This document shows positions 17,934 through 27,207 of a stretch of 64,000 nt of DNA, in pieces. The translations under genes were made by a program, and so were the position numbers. Where the stretch lies: assembly GCF_030209835.1 (NCBI RefSeq), contig NZ_JARVRF010000002.1, forward strand, positions 124,001-188,000. The letters run 5' to 3'. The notes under the pieces were generated by a model. It searched no databases. It was not told the DNA's origin and worked only from the letters and a program-made list of their open reading frames with translations. Source of the DNA: Arthrobacter sp. efr-133-R2A-120. GTDB lineage: Bacteria > Actinomycetota > Actinomycetes > Actinomycetales > Micrococcaceae. Numbering within the stretch: position 1 is the first letter of the stretch; the number at the start of each line of letters is the position of its first letter.

Positions 17934-19463
17934 TTACCCGCCATTTCCACGTGTGCCAGCGGTGCCGCCCGTAACGCCGGCGCCTCCTGTGCCACCGAAT
18001 CCACCCGTACCGCCAAATCCGCCCGCCCCGGTTCGTCCGGTGGTGCCGGTGGTGTCCAGGGTGGAGGAGATGGCCGGGAGTTCAATCTGATCGCCCGCGC
18101 TGAGTCCGGTGAGCACCTGGGTGCGGCCGTTGTCCGTGATCCCGGTGGTGATGGTCACCGCCGTCGTGGTCCCGTTCTTCATGACGTTGACAGTCTGCTT
18201 GGTTCCCGTGGTGGTGATGGCCAGCGAAGGCACCGCCAAAGCGTTCTTGGCAGTCGCCGTGGTTACGGAGATGTTTGCGCTCTGGCCGAGCCGGAGGTCA
18301 GCCGGGGGGTTCTTGATGGAGATCGTCACCGGGTAGCTGACCACGTTGTTAGTGGTTGTGGCGTTCTGGGCGATCGCCGTGATGGTACCTGTGACGGGTG
18401 CCGCGGAGGGGTCGGTTTTGAGTGCCGGGAAGGTGAAGGTGGCTGAGTCGCCGGTCTTCATGGCGGCGATGTCAGATTCGGCGAAGTTGGCGACGACTTG
18501 CAGGTGCGCCGTGTCGCTGATGGTGATCAGTCCTGAGGACGATGTGCTTGCGGCGCTCGTGGAAGCGCTGCCGGTGGAACCGGAAGCCCCGGAAGCCGAG
18601 GACCCGGAAGAGCCGGAGCCGCTGCCGGCGTTGCCTCCGACGACGGCGTTCACGGCGGTGACAGTGCCCGAGACCGGGGCCGCGAGGGAGCAGGACGCCA
18701 GGTTCTTGGTCGCGGTGTCAACGGCAATCTGGGCAGACGTGGTGTTGGATGTGGCGCCGCCACCGCTCTGGGCGGAATTGAGGGCCGTCGCAGCGGAGGC
18801 GATCTGCTCTTTGTCCTTGAGGGCAGAGCTGGCTTGCTGGTTGGCTGCCTGGGTCAGCGCTTGGTTGTCCTTCGCCAGCTGGGCCTGAGCTGCGCTCAGT
18901 GCGTTCTGGGCCGGCTGGCTGGTGGGCTGGGCGCTGGCAGCGGCCTGAGCCGTGGCGACTGTCGCATTGTCGTTGTTCACGGCTGTCTGCGCGGCGGCCA
19001 CGGCACTGGCTTGCTGGCTCGCGTCCAGGTTGGCCGTTTGTTGGGCGTTGGCGAGGCTCTGGTTTGCCGAAGCTACCTGGTTGCTGGCTGAAGCCTGCTG
19101 CTGGTTTGCCTGCGCTGCGGCGGAATCCAGTTGCGCCTGGGCAACGGCCAGGGCGTTCTGGGCGTTCGTCGGATCAATGGTGACGAGCACCTGCCCGGCC
19201 GCGACTTGCTGACCGGTCACCGCGGAGACCGTGGCGATGGGCCCGGTGCAGTTCTGCGCGTTGATGACCGTGGTGCTTGCGGGCGAGACGTTTCCGCTCG
19301 CGGTAGACACGGCGGTGAGGTCCGCTGCGCTGACCGCGACGGTGCGGGCGGTGGTGTCCGAAGCCGTCTGCGGGACGCCGTTCAGAACGAAGAAGGCGCC
19401 GGCGGCAATGCCGACGACGGCCACCCCGATGCCGCCGTTGATGAGTTGAGGTTTTGAGAGCAT
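17934..19463 (-). CDS. MacA-like membrane fusion/adaptor protein
   Basis: 509 residues with an N-terminal membrane anchor (about 8-28), a lipoyl-like half (GPIATVSAVTGQQVAAGQVL), then a long Ala/Gln-rich helical hairpin (about 110-240) with many Asn/Gln/Ala heptads. A second lipoyl half, a beta-barrel and a C-terminal low-complexity tail of Gly, Phe and Thr repeats (about the last 35 residues) follow. It is the first gene of the operon with ATPase, permease and a small membrane protein. The adaptor probably gathers or guides substrate at the outer face. The Ser/Gly linker (about 270-300) and the Gly-rich tail are unusual additions. Confidence 0.88.
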   Translation of the reverse strand: MLSKPQLINGGIGVAVVGIAAGAFFVLNGVPQTASDTTARTVAVSAADLTAVSTASGNVSPASTTVINAQNCTGPIATVSAVTGQQVAAGQVLVTIDPTNAQNALAVAQAQLDSAAAQANQQQASASNQVASANQSLANAQQTANLDASQQASAVAAAQTAVNNDNATVATAQAAASAQPTSQPAQNALSAAQAQLAKDNQALTQAANQQASSALKDKEQIASAATALNSAQSGGGATSNTTSAQIAVDTATKNLASCSLAAPVSGTVTAVNAVVGGNAGSGSGSSGSSASGASGSTGSASTSAASTSSSGLITISDTAHLQVVANFAESDIAAMKTGDSATFTFPALKTDPSAAPVTGTITAIAQNATTTNNVVSYPVTISIKNPPADLRLGQSANISVTTATAKNALAVPSLAITTTGTKQTVNVMKNGTTTAVTITTGITDNGRTQVLTGLSAGDQIELPAISSTLDTTGTTGRTGAGGFGGTGGFGGTGGAGVTGGTAGTRGNGG

Positions 19464-19520
19464 GCCCGAAGACTATTGTCGCTCTCTTGGAGAAGACCGA
19501 GTGCTACCTGATGGTTTACC

Positions 19521-20234
19521 CTACGTGACGCTCTGCTCAGCGTGCCGCTCCCGACGCGCGACCCTCGATCTCCACTCCAGGGCACGGCGTGCGTCTATAT
19601 TCTCCACGATGCATATATTCTGGCAGGCTAGCCACAGGAGGAGCACGACGGCGGCCGCCAGGCAAGCGCCACCCACCACATCCGTGAGCCAATGGGCGGC
19701 CAAATAGATCCGGCTGATCATCATGGCCAGCATTCCGCCAACCGCGAGAATCCACGCCCAGGCACGTCCGATGAGGAGTGCCACCACCAGAACGAACGCC
19801 GTGGTGGCGGATACGTGCCCTGAGGGGTATGAATAGGTGTCCGTGGCCACATGGGCATTGAGAGGGCGCGGCCTGTGAATGACCCATTTGAGCAGCTGGG
19901 TCAGCAACATCACGGTGAGTCCTGCCACGGCCGAGAATGCGGCCGAACGGGGTCTTCTGCGGATCAACAGCGCCAAGGCCAGGAGAATGTGGAAGATCAG
20001 CATTCCCGTATAACCCGTCCAGTTGAGGGCGACGTTCAGGCTATCCCAGAACGGTGTGTGGAGCGTCGCCATGAACGCCTGCCAGGCGTCGTCCAGGCCT
20101 TGGAATGGCGGGTTCCTATCCCCTGCAAGCAGAATGCCGCCCAGGACCACAACGATGGCCAGCAGCACGGTCGAGATGACAATTGTGCGTCCCTGATCGA
20201 GCTTGCGGGGGAGAATGACCCTCACCATCTCCAC
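19521..20234 (-). CDS. PAP2-family membrane phosphatase
   Basis: 237 residues, six predicted membrane segments. The three phosphatase motifs are intact: KWVIHRPRP, YPSGH and SRIYLAAHWLTDV, giving the catalytic Arg, two His and Asp. Such enzymes dephosphorylate undecaprenyl-pyrophosphate, phosphatidate or related lipids at the outer membrane face. The gene is divergent, with a 31-bp gap, from another PAP2 gene fused to a lipid kinase domain, so the two may share a control region and a lipid substrate pool. Confidence 0.9.
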   Translation of the reverse strand: MEMVRVILPRKLDQGRTIVISTVLLAIVVVLGGILLAGDRNPPFQGLDDAWQAFMATLHTPFWDSLNVALNWTGYTGMLIFHILLALALLIRRRPRSAAFSAVAGLTVMLLTQLLKWVIHRPRPLNAHVATDTYSYPSGHVSATTAFVLVVALLIGRAWAWILAVGGMLAMMISRIYLAAHWLTDVVGGACLAAAVVLLLWLACQNICIVENIDARRALEWRSRVARRERHAEQSVT

Positions 20235-20265
20235 ATCCTAACCAGCCCGCCGATAGTCTGGTGGG

Positions 20266-21771
20266 ATGCGAAGCAAGCTGCGATGGGGCCAATGGGACGT
20301 AAGAAACGTGGCGCGCCTCGATCGTGCCATTGTCGGTGCCGTTTCGCGGTGGCCCGAAGGCCCGCATGACGCCGTCTGGAAAAACCTCTCGGAGGCCGCT
20401 ACCAAGGGCAAGCTCTGGTTTGCCGTCGCTGGCGTTTGCGCGGCGTTTCCGGGTAAGCCCCGCAACGCGGCGATCCACGGACTCCTGGCACTTGGCGTTG
20501 CGTCGGCCGTCACAAATCTCGGTTTCAAGACACTTCTTCCGCGGACGCGGCCATTGCCCGAACTCCTTCCGGTTTTCCGCTTTGTCAACCCGCAGCCCAC
20601 GAGCTCCTCGATGCCTTCCGGCCACTCGGCATCCGCTGTCGCATTCACTCTTGGCGTCGCGCTGGTGAATCCCCGCCTTGGTGCAGTTTTGGCTCCTGTT
20701 GCGGCGGGTGTGGCGTATTCCCGTATCCATACAGGCGCCCACTGGCCCTCCGACGTCGTGCTCGGCTCCGCGATCGGCGCCGGAGCGGCCCTGCTGACGC
20801 GGAAGTGGTGGCCTGCCAGGCCTCCCGTCCCGGCCACGGACCGGTCACCCGCCGACGCGCCGGCAGTCGGCGACGGCGAGGGGCTAAGCATTGCGGTCAA
20901 CGCCCTCGGCGGCTCCTACTCGCCCGAGACCGAGACGCAGCTTCGGGAAATATTCCCCAAGGCTCATATTCGCATGATTTCCGACGGCGATGACGTGGCT
21001 GCCGAAATCCAGGCCGCAGCGGGGCAGCCCGGGACGAAGGCCCTGGGTGTGTGGGGCGGCGACGGAACCGTCGGCACTGCCGCCGCGGCCGCCGTCGAGC
21101 ACGACCTGCCCTTGCTGGTCCTGCCGGGCGGTACGCTCAACCATTTCGCGCGTGACGTGGACGCACGCTCCCTCGAAGGGGCCCTCGAGGCCGCCAAAAC
21201 GGGAGCGGCAGCCTGGACGGACCTTGGCCACGTGACTGCGGGCCGTGGCATTGACGGCAAGGATGAGGTCGCCGAGCTCATCATGCTGAATACTGCCAGC
21301 GTTGGCGTCTACCCCAACTTGGTGCGCCGCCGCGAGCGGCTTCAGCCTGCCCTGGGGAAACCCCTCGCGGGACTCGTCGCAGGTCTGCGCACCTTCGGGG
21401 CGGCAACCCCCACCACTCTCCTGATCAACGGGGTGCGCCACAAGCTGTGGATCCTTTATTTGGGGCGCGGCCGCTACTACCCGCGGGACCTGGCGCCGCT
21501 GACGCGTCCCGTGCTTGACGACGGAGTGCTGGACATCCGCATGGTCACGGCCGATGAGCCTTTTGCGCGGCTGCGGCTGCTGTGGGCGGTCCTCACCGGA
21601 ACCGTGGGTACGTCCAAGGTGACCCATCTCAGTGAGGCGGCGGAGCTCAGCATCGAGGCGTCCGGCGAACCGTTGGTGATAGCGGTCGACGGCGAGCCGT
21701 TGCCGGGCGTGCGGACCGCGGAGTTCACCGTGAAGCGCCGGGCGCTGCGGGTGTATTCACCGCTTGCCTAA
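20266..21771 (+). CDS. PAP2 phosphatase / diacylglycerol kinase fusion protein
   Basis: 501 residues in two parts. Residues 1-185 form a PAP2 domain with KTLLPRTRP, SMPSGH and YSRIHTGAHWPSDV. After a Pro/Ala linker, residues of about 205-501 are a DagK/LCB5-type lipid kinase with the nucleotide-binding GGDGTVG and PGGTLNHFARD motifs. One polypeptide thus carries a phosphatase that removes a lipid phosphate and a kinase that adds one. This fusion is known in actinobacteria; the lipid is unknown. It probably works in phospholipid or polyprenyl recycling at the membrane. Confidence 0.9.
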   Translation: MRSKLRWGQWDVRNVARLDRAIVGAVSRWPEGPHDAVWKNLSEAATKGKLWFAVAGVCAAFPGKPRNAAIHGLLALGVASAVTNLGFKTLLPRTRPLPELLPVFRFVNPQPTSSSMPSGHSASAVAFTLGVALVNPRLGAVLAPVAAGVAYSRIHTGAHWPSDVVLGSAIGAGAALLTRKWWPARPPVPATDRSPADAPAVGDGEGLSIAVNALGGSYSPETETQLREIFPKAHIRMISDGDDVAAEIQAAAGQPGTKALGVWGGDGTVGTAAAAAVEHDLPLLVLPGGTLNHFARDVDARSLEGALEAAKTGAAAWTDLGHVTAGRGIDGKDEVAELIMLNTASVGVYPNLVRRRERLQPALGKPLAGLVAGLRTFGAATPTTLLINGVRHKLWILYLGRGRYYPRDLAPLTRPVLDDGVLDIRMVTADEPFARLRLLWAVLTGTVGTSKVTHLSEAAELSIEASGEPLVIAVDGEPLPGVRTAEFTVKRRALRVYSPLA

Positions 21772-21948
21772 TGCTTTCATAGTGCCTTCTCAGTGCCTGG
21801 GAAGCCCTGGCTGCAGCCGGGATCATCCATAGGGACTACCCTGAGCGGCCCCTGAATCATCCCTGAGACCGGCGAATTCCGCTGTGTCGGTGGCTAGCGT
21901 TGTACCTACAGTCACCACCTAGCTGCAGCAAGCGGAGGGAACGCTTCC
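21772..21948 (+). promoter_or_regulatory. Promoter region of the ABC exporter operon with CCCTGAG repeats
   Basis: 177 bp with no gene. Bases around 21829-21875 hold repeated elements: AGGG-ACTA-CCCT as a short inverted repeat, and CCCTGAG twice (in ACCCTGAGCGG and ATCCCTGAGACC) about 25 bases apart. Direct repeats of this spacing are typical response regulator sites, and the operon encodes its own response regulator. GGAGGG lies about 12 bases before the ATG. Confidence 0.35.
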
Positions 21949-22947
21949 ATGATTGAGGCAACAGGCTTGAGGAAGGTCTACGGCGCAAAGACAGCCGTGG
22001 ACGGAATCAGCTTCACCGTACAGCCCGGGAAAGTCACGGGCTTCCTTGGCCCGAACGGCGCCGGCAAGTCCACCACCATGCGCATGATCATGGGTCTCGA
22101 CCGCCCGACGTCGGGCGACGTCATCGTCAACGGCCGGCATTACTCCCAGCACAAAGCCCCGCTCCACGAAGTTGGAGCACTGCTCGATGCCAAGGCGGTG
22201 CACACGAGCCGCAGCGCGTACAACCATTTGCGAGCCATGGCAGCAACCCACGGGATTCCGAACTCGCGCGTTGAGGAAGTCATCGAGATGACGGGCCTCA
22301 CCGCGGTTGCCAAGAAGAAAGCCGGAGGTTTCTCCCTCGGCATGGGCCAGCGGCTTGGCATCGCCAACGCACTCCTGGGTGACCCCCAGACGCTCATCCT
22401 CGACGAACCGGTCAACGGACTCGATCCCGAGGGCGTCCAGTGGGTCAGGAACCTTGCACGCTACCTGGCAAGCCAGGGCAAGACCATCTTCATTTCCAGC
22501 CACCTCATGTCCGAGATGGCCCAGACCGCGGACCACCTCATTGTGATCGGTCGCGGCAGGATCATTGCCGACACCACGGTGGATGCGCTGATTGAGAGCC
22601 AGTCCCGCAAGCGCACTTTGGTCCGTACCTCCGAGACCACGCGCTTGTCCGAGTTGCTGGCCCGCGATGGTGTCCGGGTGGAGCAGAACGAGCGTGAAAC
22701 CCTGGAAGTCTACGGGGTTGAGCCGCTCCGCATCGCCGAGCTCGCCCTCGACAACCGGGTGCTGGTCTACGAGCTCACTCCGCTCACGTCCTCGCTGGAA
22801 GAGGCCTACTTCCAGCTGACGAAGGACGAGGTGGAATACCACTCGCACATCACCGGCGGACCGGCAGCACCGGGCGGGCCGGTGGACGGAAGCCCCGCCG
22901 GCGTCGGCGCCACCTCCGCTGCCACCATGGAAGGGATCCAGTCATGA
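21949..22947 (+). CDS. ABC exporter ATPase subunit
   Basis: 332 residues: ABC domain with Walker A GPNGAGKST, a variant signature (FSLGMGQRLGIA rather than LSGGQ), Walker B LILDEPVNGLD and switch histidine in ISSHLMSEM. A C-terminal extension of about 110 residues follows, ending in an Ala/Gly/Pro-rich tail. LGMGQR is normal for the BcrA/DrrA-like exporters. The stop overlaps the permease start (ATGA). The four-gene set with a two-component system suggests an antimicrobial- or envelope-stress-responsive exporter. Confidence 0.92.
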   Translation: MIEATGLRKVYGAKTAVDGISFTVQPGKVTGFLGPNGAGKSTTMRMIMGLDRPTSGDVIVNGRHYSQHKAPLHEVGALLDAKAVHTSRSAYNHLRAMAATHGIPNSRVEEVIEMTGLTAVAKKKAGGFSLGMGQRLGIANALLGDPQTLILDEPVNGLDPEGVQWVRNLARYLASQGKTIFISSHLMSEMAQTADHLIVIGRGRIIADTTVDALIESQSRKRTLVRTSETTRLSELLARDGVRVEQNERETLEVYGVEPLRIAELALDNRVLVYELTPLTSSLEEAYFQLTKDEVEYHSHITGGPAAPGGPVDGSPAGVGATSAATMEGIQS

Positions 22948-23834
22948 GCACCACCACCATCAGCAAGAAGCCTGCGATCCCGTCAGCCGGGACCGGTGGC
23001 GTCACTTTCCTCCGGGTACTGAACTCCGAATCCATCAAGTTCCGGACCCTCATGAGCACCAAGATCCTGTTGGTCCTGACCTTCGTGGCCATTGTCGGCA
23101 TCGGCGTGCTCTCCGCCCTGGTGCGCTGGAACTTCATCAACCAGATGGTCGAAGTCGGCCGCCAGGGCCACAAGGAATCGGTGCAGCAAGCCATTGACTC
23201 CTTCCCGCCGGGATCGGGTTTCGACCTTTACAACCTTCCGAACGCCGGACTCAACATCGGCATCCTCGTCATGGGTTCCCTGGCCGTACTCTTCATTGCG
23301 TCTGAGTACGCCACCGGCATGATCCGGTCAACCATGAACGCGGCGCCGGGCCGGCTCTCCACCTTCGGCGCCAAAGCCGTGGTCCTGGTTGTGGTCTCCT
23401 ATGTCCTTTCGGTAGTGGCCGGCGTCGTGACCTTCCTGTTGGCGTCACCCATGTTCGCCAACTTCGGGCTCGGCCTCGGCTGGAACACGAACGGCGTCCT
23501 CTACAGCGTTTTCACCGGCGGCCTGTACGTCTCCGGCGTCGCGCTGATCGGGCTCTCGCTCGGAACATTGCTGAAGAACCCGGCCGGCGGCATCACTGTC
23601 CTGGTGGGCATCATGTTCGTTCTCCCGTTCGCGGGCCAGTTCCTCGGCTTCGCACCGGGAGACTTTTGGAAGTACGTCCCGCAGTACCTGCCCAGCGAGG
23701 CAGCTGGCCGGTTCTTGTCGATCGGCCACGTGGACGGCAACCTGGATCCATGGGCGGGCGGCCTCGTGTTCCTGGGCTACGTCATCTTGTTCATGGTTCC
23801 TGCCCTCATTACGCTCAAGAAGCGCGACGTCTGA
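22944..23834 (+). CDS. ABC-2 type permease
   Basis: 296 residues with six hydrophobic segments (about 40-60, 95-120, 140-165, 180-200, 205-225 and 265-285). The first extracytoplasmic loop contains the short acidic/aromatic segment typical of ABC-2 permeases of the bacitracin/daunorubicin class. It is coupled to the ATPase gene by a 4-bp overlap and is followed after 64 bp by the sensor kinase gene. Confidence 0.88.
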   Translation: MSTTTISKKPAIPSAGTGGVTFLRVLNSESIKFRTLMSTKILLVLTFVAIVGIGVLSALVRWNFINQMVEVGRQGHKESVQQAIDSFPPGSGFDLYNLPNAGLNIGILVMGSLAVLFIASEYATGMIRSTMNAAPGRLSTFGAKAVVLVVVSYVLSVVAGVVTFLLASPMFANFGLGLGWNTNGVLYSVFTGGLYVSGVALIGLSLGTLLKNPAGGITVLVGIMFVLPFAGQFLGFAPGDFWKYVPQYLPSEAAGRFLSIGHVDGNLDPWAGGLVFLGYVILFMVPALITLKKRDV

Positions 23835-23898
23835 TTCGCGACCGTCCGATTCGCGATCCAAGCGGACCCACTCCAGGCGAGGCCACTAGGCTCAAGCC

Positions 23899-25185
23899 AT
23901 GAGTGAAGAGTTGCCGGCACAGGACGCGTCGGCCCACGTGGCCGACGCGTCCTTTGCTGAAATCACGCTGCGCCGCCGTGGCAGGATCCGCCGCTATCTC
24001 TTTGAGCACCCGCGGGTCATGGACTCGGTGGTGGTGCTTTGCTATTCGCTGTTGGCGCTGGCCACCTTCATCAGCTCGATCGTGGATGGCAAGTGGTTCG
24101 CAGCCGTGCTGCTCGTTGTCATTGCCGCCATCCTGTTCCTTCGCCGCCGCAATCCCCTCAGCGTCACTGCGGCCGTTGCTGTCCTCGAAGTGGCCGTGAC
24201 GCTGCTGAATCCCTGGGGTTCGAACGTCTCCGCGGGATTGTGGTTTGCGCTGTACGCGGTGGCCGTGGCGAGGACCCGTACCTTCGCGTTGACTGTGTTT
24301 GGCGCGGCAAGCCTCCCTCTGACCCTCGTGTATCTCTTCATGTGGACCAGCCCGGCGGCCCCGTCCAACGGAGAGGCGATCCCGGAGAATTTCCACCTCA
24401 TCAGCAACATCACTGCCGCGGTCAGCATTTTGTTGTCCAACCTGATCGCCACCGGCATCGGGATTTCGGTGCGGCAGCGCCGTGAGCATGAGAGCGAAAT
24501 CAGGGCCTGGGCAGCCCGCACGGCCCGCTTGGGTTCCGTCACCGAACGCAACCGGATCGCCCGGGAGATGCACGACGTCGTGGCCCACTCCCTGACGGTC
24601 ATGATCAGCCTCTCGGACGGCGCCGCCGTCGTGGTCAAGAGGGATCCGGAGCGCGCGGGTGAGGTGCTCGGCGAACTCTCCCGCACCGGAAGGACCGCGC
24701 TGGCCGACATGCGCCGAGTGCTTGGCGTGCTCCGGGACGACTCCGCCCGCCCGGCGCCTTTGGAGCCCTTGGTTTCCGGGCACGACCTGAGCAAGCTGCT
24801 GGATGGATTCCGGACGGCGGGGCTGCCGTTGCACTATTCGCACACCGGCCCGGCCCTTCCCGAAGACCCGGCGTTCCAGCTCACGGTCTACCGGATCGTC
24901 CAGGAATCCCTCACCAACGTGCTCAGATACGGGCGTTCGTTGAGCCAAGTGGATGTGCGGATCGTGCGGGACAGTGACTCGGTCACCATTGAAGTGCTCG
25001 ACGATGGGCGGGGCTCCCGGGAGCTGGGAACCGAAGAGGTGGCCTTGGGAACTGGCCAAGGCATCGCGGGAATGCGTGAACGTGCGGGAATTTATGCTGG
25101 AACCGTGGATGCCGGTCCTGGTATCCGCGGCGGGTGGCGTGTCCATGCGGAGCTGAATTGGAATGGCGACAAGGGGAAATCATGA
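23899..25185 (+). CDS. Two-component sensor histidine kinase
   Basis: 428 residues. Four or five N-terminal membrane segments (about 45-180) are followed by a HisKA_3 domain (NRIAREMHDVVAHSLTVMIS, phospho-histidine in EMHDVVAH) and a HATPase domain ending in GIAGMRERAGIYAG. The stop overlaps the response regulator start. This is the actinobacterial DesK/LiaS-like class that monitors membrane state; with the upstream ABC-2 exporter it probably senses a membrane-active compound. Confidence 0.92.
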   Translation: MSEELPAQDASAHVADASFAEITLRRRGRIRRYLFEHPRVMDSVVVLCYSLLALATFISSIVDGKWFAAVLLVVIAAILFLRRRNPLSVTAAVAVLEVAVTLLNPWGSNVSAGLWFALYAVAVARTRTFALTVFGAASLPLTLVYLFMWTSPAAPSNGEAIPENFHLISNITAAVSILLSNLIATGIGISVRQRREHESEIRAWAARTARLGSVTERNRIAREMHDVVAHSLTVMISLSDGAAVVVKRDPERAGEVLGELSRTGRTALADMRRVLGVLRDDSARPAPLEPLVSGHDLSKLLDGFRTAGLPLHYSHTGPALPEDPAFQLTVYRIVQESLTNVLRYGRSLSQVDVRIVRDSDSVTIEVLDDGRGSRELGTEEVALGTGQGIAGMRERAGIYAGTVDAGPGIRGGWRVHAELNWNGDKGKS

Positions 25186-25877
25186 CTGACAACGCTCCCA
25201 TCAAGGTCCTGCTGGTGGACGACCAGCCACTCCTGCGCATGGGGTTTCGGCTCATCCTTGAAGGCGAAGGGGACCTCGAGGTGGTGGGTGAAGCCTCGGA
25301 CGGCGCCGAAGCCGTGCGGAAGGTCGAGGAACTGGAACCGGACGTGGTGCTCATGGACGTCCGGATGCCCGCCATGGATGGAATCGAAGCCACACGGCGG
25401 ATCACGGCCTCGGCATCCAACGCCCGGATCATCATCCTGACAACTTTCGACCTCGATGAATATGCCTTCTCCGGCCTGCAGGCAGGGGCCTCCGCCTTCC
25501 TGCTCAAGGATGTTGCGCCTGCCGAGTTGGTCCAGGGCGTCCGGCTCGTGGCCAGCGGCGACGCCGTGGTGGCTCCGAGGGTCACCCAGCGGCTCCTGGA
25601 GACCTACGTCCGCGGAGGCCGCGTGCCCGGCCAGGCCACAGCCCAGCCCCGCGATCCACTGCTCGAAGAACTGACGCCCCGCGAAACCGAGATGCTCGAG
25701 GCCATCGCCGGAGGGTTGTCCAACGCGGAAATCGCCCACAAGTTCTTCCTGTCCGAGGCCACGGTCAAGACCCACGTCCGGCGGATACTCACCAAGCTGC
25801 ACCTGCGGGACAGGGTCCAGGTGGTGGTCTACGCCTACGAAACAGGCCTCGTGATCCCGAGCAACCCGGATTACTGA
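25182..25877 (+). CDS. Response regulator, NarL family
   Basis: 231 residues starting at ATG 25182, with AGGGG seven bases upstream and a 4-bp overlap with the kinase. Receiver: VLLVDDQPLLRMG, phospho-acceptor Asp in VVLMDVRMPAMDG, Lys in LLKDV. The C-terminal LuxR helix-turn-helix runs from TPRETEMLEAIAGGLSNAEI to TVKTHVRRILTKL. It likely regulates the promoter at 21772-21948. Confidence 0.93.
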   Translation: MTDNAPIKVLLVDDQPLLRMGFRLILEGEGDLEVVGEASDGAEAVRKVEELEPDVVLMDVRMPAMDGIEATRRITASASNARIIILTTFDLDEYAFSGLQAGASAFLLKDVAPAELVQGVRLVASGDAVVAPRVTQRLLETYVRGGRVPGQATAQPRDPLLEELTPRETEMLEAIAGGLSNAEIAHKFFLSEATVKTHVRRILTKLHLRDRVQVVVYAYETGLVIPSNPDY

Positions 25878-25904
25878 TCCGCGGCCGGGACTAGACTCGG
25901 AGCC

Positions 25905-27206
25905 ATGCCTTCGAACTCCGCTGCAGAACACATCCAGGACCTTGGCGCATATGTGAGCGCATCGCCGTCGAGCTTCCACGCCGTCCACGAGGCCGCACGC
26001 CGGCTCGATGCGGCCGGGTTCACGGCCCTTGATGAACTTCAGCCATGGGAAGGCGGGGCGGGCAGCTTCTACGTGATCCGGGACGGCGCCCTCATCGCGT
26101 GGGTGACCCCGGAAGGCGCCACTCCGACCACGGCGTTCAATATCTTTGGCGCCCACACGGATTCTCCGTCTTTCAAGCTCAAGCCCAAGCCGACAACGGG
26201 CAAGTTCGGCTGGCTGCAGGCCGGCGTCGAGGTCTACGGCGGCCCTTTGCTGAACTCCTGGCTCGACCGTGAGCTTCGGCTTGCGGGCCGGCTCGTGATG
26301 CTGGACGGCACCCAGCACCTCACGGCAACCGGACCGCTCCTGCGCTTCCCGCAATTGGCCATCCATCTGGACCGGGCCGTCAATGACGGACTCACGCTCG
26401 ACAAGCAACAGCACATGAACCCGGTGTTCGGCCTCGGCGATCCCGATTCCGCGGACGTCCTGGCAATCCTGGCGGTTGCCGTGGCCGGGGCCTCCGTGGA
26501 TCCCGCGCAGATCGGCGGCTACGACATCGTCGTCGCGGACACCCAGGCACCTGAGCAGTTCGGTGCCAAGGGCGAACTCTTCGCGTCAGGACGGCTCGAC
26601 AACCTCTCTTCAACCCACGCCGGGCTTGCGGCACTCATTGCGCACGCAGCCGCGGGCGCGCCGGCCCGGGGGCCCATCGCGGTCTTGGCCGCCTTCGACC
26701 ACGAAGAAATCGGCTCTGCCTCCCGTTCCGGCGCCTGCGGACCCATCCTCGAAGACATCCTCACCAGGATCTCCGACGGATTGGGCGCCACGGTGAGTGA
26801 ACGGCTCCAGGCGTTGTCGGCGTCGTTCTGTGTTTCCGCGGATGCCGGCCACGCCGTCCACCCCAACTACCCCGAGCGGCACGATCCCGCCAACCGGCCC
26901 ATCCTCAACGGCGGACCGCTCCTCAAAATCAACGCCAACCAGCGCTACGCCACGGACGCCACCGGCGCGGCCTTCTGGGCCCGGCTCTGCGGCGAGGCCG
27001 GCGTCCCCTACCAGGAGTTCGTCTCCAACAACGACGTCCCGTGCGGCTCCACCATCGGTCCGCTGACGGCGACCCGCTTGGGGATCCGGACGGTCGACGT
27101 CGGAGTGCCGCTTCTGTCGATGCACTCGGCCCGCGAGCTCTGCGGCATTGAAGACCCGCGCCACCTGGCCACGGCGGCAGAGCTGTTCTTCCGGACGGCG
27201 ATCTAG
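25905..27206 (+). CDS. M18-family aminopeptidase
   Basis: 433 residues, the usual length of prokaryotic aspartyl-type aminopeptidases. Metal ligands fall in conserved contexts: FGAHTDSPSFKLKP (His, Asp), AAFDHEEIGSASRSGA (catalytic Glu pair), VSADAGHAVHPNYPE and LSMHSARELCG (terminal His). It should remove N-terminal residues from peptides in the cytosol using two zinc ions. It is downstream of the response regulator by 27 bp but functionally unrelated. It converges on the DUF1345 gene with one base between stop codons. Confidence 0.92.
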   Translation: MPSNSAAEHIQDLGAYVSASPSSFHAVHEAARRLDAAGFTALDELQPWEGGAGSFYVIRDGALIAWVTPEGATPTTAFNIFGAHTDSPSFKLKPKPTTGKFGWLQAGVEVYGGPLLNSWLDRELRLAGRLVMLDGTQHLTATGPLLRFPQLAIHLDRAVNDGLTLDKQQHMNPVFGLGDPDSADVLAILAVAVAGASVDPAQIGGYDIVVADTQAPEQFGAKGELFASGRLDNLSSTHAGLAALIAHAAAGAPARGPIAVLAAFDHEEIGSASRSGACGPILEDILTRISDGLGATVSERLQALSASFCVSADAGHAVHPNYPERHDPANRPILNGGPLLKINANQRYATDATGAAFWARLCGEAGVPYQEFVSNNDVPCGSTIGPLTATRLGIRTVDVGVPLLSMHSARELCGIEDPRHLATAAELFFRTAI

Positions 27207-27207
27207 C

